Shown piece by piece: positions 59,301 to 64,000 of a stretch of DNA of 64,000 nt. This stretch comes from Antedon mediterranea (lineage: Eukaryota; Echinodermata; Crinoidea; Comatulida; Antedonidae). The stretch spans positions 20,335,201-20,399,200 of the forward strand of contig NC_092670.1 in the NCBI RefSeq assembly GCF_964355755.1, in the 5' to 3' direction. Position numbers and translations under genes: made by a program. Numbering within the stretch: position 1 is the first letter of the stretch; every line of letters starts with the position of its first letter. The notes beneath the pieces are model-generated. The model saw only the letters and a program-made list of their open reading frames with translations, was not told the origin of the DNA and did no database searches.

Positions 59301-61641
59301 TATAGATTCTTAATGTAGCAGAATACATAAACCAACTAGAATGACCCATGAAAACATCCTCATAACCTGGCAACACCTGTAATTGTACCAATTTTATTAT
59401 TTTAATATAAAGAACAAAATATGGAAATACAGTGTTTCATTGTTAAGAATACTGTATACAAGATTCAAAGACCATATACTGTGCTAGAATTGGTAAGGAA
59501 TACAGTACCTTTACGAGAGCAGAGCAATGGCCACTCTTCACAATGAACTGACTAAACTCCTCGTCGGTCATCTTCCTCCAATCGGGAACACTATCTGGCA
59601 TCAAAACATGTTCTAGATCTATGACATCACCATTTCCATTCAAGATTTGGAAGTCAAATACATCTAACTAAAAATGAAGAATAACATTTATTATTATTAT
59701 TTTATAATAATATTTTAACACTTATAGGGATACATACATTTTGCATAAAAAAGGGATTCCTTCATTCTAGTTCCAGACGACGACCAACAACACATTATAC
59801 ATAGCTCCTAAATCGAAAGCTCCCTAGCTTCCTGGAAATCAAAAGTTTCATCATTTGAGAATATAGGGATGAAATGTCGGTAATCAATTAAATTCACTTT
59901 TTGGATTTCCTGTCTCTTTCCCGACTCAAAATAACAAGAGGCAACCCATGATTCAATGTTTCGATCTTTATTTTATTTCGAGTCAGTTTTACACTATGTT
60001 ATTTAAACATAATTAGTGCATCTATTGGTTGCTGTGTCTTTGTTTCTCTGTATTATTATATGTATTTTTTTATGTTTCAATGACATGAATAAATTAAATG
60101 AAATATATAGAATTTTACCTTTTCCTGATATGGAAATGTATTGTATCCTTCAATAAGACCATCATATTGGGCAGTGATTAAGCCGATACCTTTCCAGAAT
60201 GGATCGTTCTTGTTTGCCTGAATCATATTTCTCATCCATTTATCCTGTTTGCTAAAAAAATCTTTTAGACGATCTCTGAAAACGTCAGGATTTTTTGTCG
60301 ACGAGAAGACCCAATCATTTAAGTTAGCACTGTGTTGTTTGATATGCCTAAGAATAATTTACAATAAAAAAAAAAAATAATGAAATTGTTTTTCAAATTA
60401 TATTATACTGTGCGACTAATTAGTTTGAAATTTTTAAAGAAAACTGTTGTTAAAACTGCATAGGTGAAGATTTTAAATAAAAAAAAAAAATCACTGATTA
60501 CCGTTTTACAACACTTACTTTGAAGTTAAAGCGCCCTCTAGAAAACCAGAAGCATACACAATTTCACTATCACTGTACTTCTTATTTGAGAACCCAGCTT
60601 TTATGTGTAGCTTACCCCAGCCTGTTGTACTTAGTGTGTCATTGTAAATACCGTAAGCTACACCATTCTTGTCTAATACACCACTTTTAAATGTGTATAT
60701 ACCGGAATCTACATACACAGTGCCTTTGGTTACCGTATCTCCTAAAAATGCACATTTTAAATAATTAAGTTTACTAAATAAGTATTAAAAATGGTTTTTT
60801 TAAATGGTATATACATAGGCCTAGCTAGGCCTCGTTAGGTAAGGAAAAGTGTATGTTATAATGTAATCAAAAGAAGGATTGTTGACCATGCAATTATTTA
60901 GTTTATTTCAGTGGTGGACATTGTTGTAGGCCTAGTTAGGGTCTATTAAAGTCTTTACTCATTTATTATTTTATAAATAATGCCATTGAACATGCCAATA
61001 ATAATAATAATTATAAATAAATGATAAAGACGCTAGTAAATTACCAACTGAACATTTTATTGCACTACAGGCTGTTTCATGAGTATGAACTCAATCTTCA
61101 GGTGCTTGGCTCTGAATGATAGTCACAAGTGAATACAAAAAACTATAATGAAGTTGTAAGGCAAACTTTTTATGTGAACAATATGCTAATTAGCAAGTAC
61201 AACACATCTCTATTTCTAGTATTACTATTAACTATTATAAATATAATTAATAATCAGAAAATATAGCCTCTAGGCCTATAACTATATATATATATTATTT
61301 AATAAGAAAATAACAAAAATTATTTAGCTTAGCCAGCTCTCAGTTTAGGCTAGGACCTTGGCTAGCTAGGCTTACTAGGTATACTGTATTTAAAAGTTAT
61401 GGCCTAAAGCCTGCCCTCACATATTGAGTCTCGTAGTTAGCTGCTGCCAGTGAGTGCTAAATAAGAGTGACCGTCCTGGACCTAGCCTAGCCTAGCTCTC
61501 CCTATTTAGGGCAAGTAATAAGATAAAATAGTAAAAGTACAGCCTTTTTGGACCTGACACCTTGATTTAACTAGCTAGGCTTTTATTACCTTGGCATTGA
61601 ATTACAACTAACAATACAACAATCGCAAATAAAGGTGTCAT
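56363..61641 (-). CDS. PLBD1: Phospholipase B-like 1 (lysosomal/secreted Ntn-hydrolase family)
   Basis: Ten exons on the minus strand join in frame to 534 residues: 61641-61590, 60741-60519, 60347-60119, 59667-59509, 59376-59235, 58689-58489, 58133-57996, 57599-57414, 57082-56979 and 56533-56363 (TAA). The ATG is followed by a hydrophobic signal peptide ([15 protein letters not shown]). Family landmarks in order: [39 protein letters not shown], whose Cys216 is the predicted N-terminal nucleophile exposed by autocleavage; [88 protein letters not shown]; and [12 protein letters not shown]. Length and motifs fit PLBD1 better than PLBD2. Family knowledge: it hydrolyses acyl chains of phospholipids in lysosomes or granules. 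Sequons such as NDT and NVS suit a secretory protein. Four TIR-22 MITEs lie in its introns without breaking exons. Confidence 0.95.
57624..57751. mobile_element. TIR-22 MITE, copy 13, in a PLBD1 intron
   Basis: Left end missing: it begins within CCTAAATATGGTAGTGATAT about 25 bp from the splice acceptor of exon 57599-57414. The right end TAATAGTGTAGACAGAGCTT is present. Being so near the acceptor, it may contribute to the polypyrimidine region. Confidence 0.75.
57823..57968. mobile_element. TIR-22 MITE, copy 14, in a PLBD1 intron
   Basis: TTAAGTTTTGTCGACACTAT at the left; at the right it stops in ATAAAGCTTTA, lacking GATAGTGTAGACAGA. It ends about 28 bp downstream of exon 58133-57996. Confidence 0.75.
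58311..58463. mobile_element. TIR-22 MITE, copy 15, in a PLBD1 intron
   Basis: AATCCCTGCCTACACTATCA at the left; GTTTGATAGTTTAGACAGAG then CTTAA at the right. It ends 25 bp from exon 58689-58489. Confidence 0.8.
58975..59141. mobile_element. TIR-22 MITE, copy 16, in a PLBD1 intron
   Basis: CTAAAGCTCTGTCTACCCTA at the left and GTTTGATAGTGACTAGACAA then AGCTTAA at the right. The interior is nearly consensus, with the two CCAAATATGGTAGTGATAT repeats. Confidence 0.85.
59668..60118 (-). other. PLBD1 intron, no repeat identified
   Basis: AT-rich intron between the GHC-motif exon and the exon upstream. I see no family repeat. The other long PLBD1 intron (60742-61589) likewise shows only AT-rich DNA and TAGGCCTA words. 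Confidence 0.45.
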
Positions 61642-61693
61642 TTTTTAATCTAGTTAGCCGTCGATACGTCAAAAGTTTTTCTCTCTGTAAAAA

Positions 61694-61818
61694 GTCACCT
61701 GATACACCACCACTCTGTCACGTGGTTTAGACTCCGCCAAATATTACAGAGGGCGCTCGACTATATCAGAGCCCAGAGCCATATATAGAGTTACGACATT
61801 GGATTATAGTCACGTGAT
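61694..61818 (-). promoter_or_regulatory. PLBD1 promoter with CLEAR-like E-boxes
   Basis: Two GTCACGTG octamers occur upstream of the PLBD1 start: GTCACGTGGT at 61717-61726 and GTCACGTGAT at 61809-61818. A related GTCACCTGAT is at 61694-61703. These lie about 50-180 bp upstream of the ATG. GTCACGTGAC is the CLEAR element bound by TFEB/TFE3/MITF at lysosomal genes, and PLBD1 is such a gene. Function is inferred from motif and position only. Confidence 0.6.
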
Positions 61819-62495
61819 ATGCAGATCAATTTGTGTCAAACTTGTCACCGTTAATTCATGTAAAGTATAGGAGCAAGAAAATACTTTAAACTTAAGAATA
61901 TTGCGCGCGCGTGCGCTAGTACATTATAAAGTTCGATTGATTGATTTTGGAACGAAACCCATAAGTACGTCCTATTAATAACAATTATGTAATATTTTCA
62001 ATTCATAATGCATGCTTTGGTGACTAAATAAAATAATAAAGTGTCGTGGATATATTTGTTAATATATTGAATAGGGTATGAACAATATTAAAATAATAAA
62101 GGCAAATTATTACAAATGAAATAATGAACGAGTCTCTGAAAGTTTGTATTAAAAACACGCGGAGAGCATATACTATACTGTATAAAGAGAGGGGTGAATT
62201 TGTATTGGTTCATGCTTTGATGTATCCTAACTTCCATGTAGGCCCTAGCATTTTTTTTTTTTAACTATAAAAAATATATATAAATTTTAACAAATCAATA
62301 CCATTTATAAAATTAATTATTAAAATAAAAACGGAATGTAAGCGTTATTTCACGGACAACAAAATCTAAAAATAATGCATGGAAAACTACAGGAAATCGC
62401 TATATAAAAGAGACGTGCGCGCCCTCAGCGTGCGAATTCTTTGACACAAAAATGGCTTCTAATCTTCAATGTCGTAACTCTTTATGTATATGGCT
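61780..62495. mobile_element. Element with long imperfect terminal inverted repeats upstream of PLBD1
   Basis: AGCCATATATAGAGTTACGA then CATTGGATTA at 61780 is the complement of AATCTTCAATGTCGTAACTC then TTTATGTATATGGCT ending near 62495. Pairing resumes further in (TTTGTGTCAAA with TTTGACACAAA), giving TIRs of about 75 bp. The interior is AT-rich with a GCGCGCGCGTGCGC run at 61903-61916. No coding capacity seen. Boundaries are approximate and no target duplication was found. Confidence 0.6.
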
Positions 62496-62865
62496 ATGAG
62501 CTATATTGTGTAGTCGTTTTTTCTTTTGTACTCTCTATAGTTCATTATGTCGGTCGGTCGGTCTGTCTGTATCACTATGCGTTTTAGCACGCGACTTATG
62601 GCTGGTGGCCTTGTTTGATAACTGAGAACTATCAGTGTGTATAATCCTCGTACATAATTGTTTCTTAGTTGTAATAAAGATCACATTATTATAATATCTA
62701 GCATGTTATTATAATATATAAATTTATAGATATCAATACTAATATTTTTATTCAAAAAAAATTTCGATAAGTTTTTTAATAACACTGAAACAACATTCTT
62801 AATACTGTATAACAAATGATGTAGTACTATACTAAATCAATCTAATTGCATAGGACTATGTGTAC
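62496..62865. other. Intergenic, nothing identified
   Basis: AT-rich sequence between the inverted-repeat element and the satellite; a short GGTC/TGTC run at about 62550-62570 only. Confidence 0.4.
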
Positions 62866-64000
62866 TATATGATCAGTGTAGTCATAATTTGATAACTCAG
62901 CACGCATCTGTAAATATCTACCTCATCAATAATTATCATTAATACTCTACATCACAGTGTTCGATATGACCAGTGTAGTCATAATTTGATAACTCAGCAC
63001 GCATCTGTAAATATCTACCTCATCAATAATTATCATTAATACTCTACATCACAGTGTTCGATATGACCAGTGTAGTCATAATTTGATAACTCAGCACGCA
63101 TCTGTAAATATCTACCTCATCAATAATTATCAATAATACTCTACATCACAGTGTTCGATATGATCAGTGTAGTCATAATTTGATAACTCAGCACGCATCT
63201 GTAAATATCTACCTCATCAATAATTATTATTAATAATCTATATCACATTGTTAGATATGACCAGTGTAGTCATAATTTGATAACTGAGCACGCATCTTTT
63301 AATATCTACCTCATCAATAATTATCATTAATACTCTACATCACAGTGTTCGATATGATCAGTGTAGTCATAATTTGCTAACTGGGCACGCATCTGTAAAT
63401 ATCTACCACATCAATAATTATTATTAATATCCTATATCACATTGTTGGATATGATCAGTGTAGTCATAATTTGATAACTGATCACGCATCTTCAAATATC
63501 TACCTCATCAATAATTATTATTAATAATCTATATCACATTGTTAGATATGACCAGTGTAGTCATAATTTGATAACTGAGCATGCACGCATCTTTTAATAT
63601 CTACCTCATCAATAATTATCATTAATACTCTACATCACAGTGTTCGATATGATCAGTGTAGTCATAATTTGCTAACTGGGCACGCATCTGTAAATATCTA
63701 CCACATCAATAATTATTATTAATATCCTATATCACATTTTTGGATATGATCAGTGTAGTCATAATTTGCTAACTGGGCACGCATCTTTTAATATCTACCA
63801 CATCAATAATTATTATTAATAATATATATCACATTGTTGGATATGATCAGTGTAGTCATAATTTTATAACTGATCACGCATCTTTATATATCTACCGCAT
63901 CAATAATTATTATTAATATCCTATATCACATTGTTCAATATGATCAGTGTTATAGTCATAATTTGATAACTGAGCAGCACGCATCTTTAAATATCTACCT
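62866..64000 (+). repeat. 97-bp satellite array, runs off the window
   Basis: GTCATAATTT recurs at 62881, 62978, 63075, 63172, 63269, 63366, 63463, 63560, 63661, 63758, 63855 and 63955, that is every 97 bp apart from two small insertions. Unit landmarks are GATAACTCAGCACGCATCTG, TAAATATCTACCTCATCAAT, AATTATTATTAAT and ATCACATTGTTCGATATGAT. The first three or four units are nearly identical and later ones more varied. The true length is unknown because the right edge cuts it. Confidence 0.92.

Overview
This is AT-rich, intron-rich animal nuclear DNA. Three spliced genes have clear animal homologues, and a fourth is an animal-type immune or cell-death protein. The many short CT/TA-rich introns, the frequent word TAGGCCTA, and the ARM-TIR-SAM gene suggest a marine invertebrate deuterostome (echinoderm or hemichordate-like). 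The species cannot be fixed from the sequence alone. Coding DNA is only a few percent of the window; most of the rest is introns filled with non-autonomous transposons and tandem arrays.

Layout. (1) 576-2811, plus strand: the last six exons of a Fringe beta-1,3-N-acetylglucosaminyltransferase; the 5' part lies outside the window. (2) 5781-9611, plus strand: a complete six-exon gene for a 673-residue protein with a myristoylation-type N-terminus, an armadillo-like region, a TIR domain that keeps the NADase-type glutamate, and a C-terminal SAM domain. (3) About 10115-48072, plus strand: an EF-hand rhomboid intramembrane protease (Rho-4/RHBDL1/RHBDL3 type), eight coding exons, 413 residues, with introns of about 20.8 kb and 6.5 kb. 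Its promoter may lie only about 200 bp after the poly(A) signal of gene 2. (4) 61641-56363, minus strand: a complete ten-exon phospholipase B-like 1 gene (PLBD1), 534 residues, with a signal peptide. Three E-box/CLEAR-like sites lie just upstream of its start, which fits a lysosomal gene under TFEB/MITF-type control. All exon junctions of genes 2, 3 and 4 keep a continuous reading frame under GT-AG splicing.

Repeats. One MITE family with near-perfect 22-bp terminal inverted repeats occurs about 16 times and sits in introns of genes 3 and 4. Other families are foldback MITEs, AT-rich TIR elements, tRNA-derived SINEs, and a longer element containing a tRNA-like promoter and ending in a short hairpin. 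Tandem arrays have units of 49, 68, 25, about 30, about 48, 44 and 97 bp; the 97-bp satellite runs off the right edge.

Most noteworthy: a complete type I hammerhead ribozyme fold (15225-15269), with all core residues, sits inside an insertion that interrupts one MITE copy in the first large rhomboid intron. Next are the ARM-TIR-SAM gene, the altered GxSA motif of the rhomboid, the CLEAR-like promoter of PLBD1, nested repeats, and a minisatellite open in all three forward frames.
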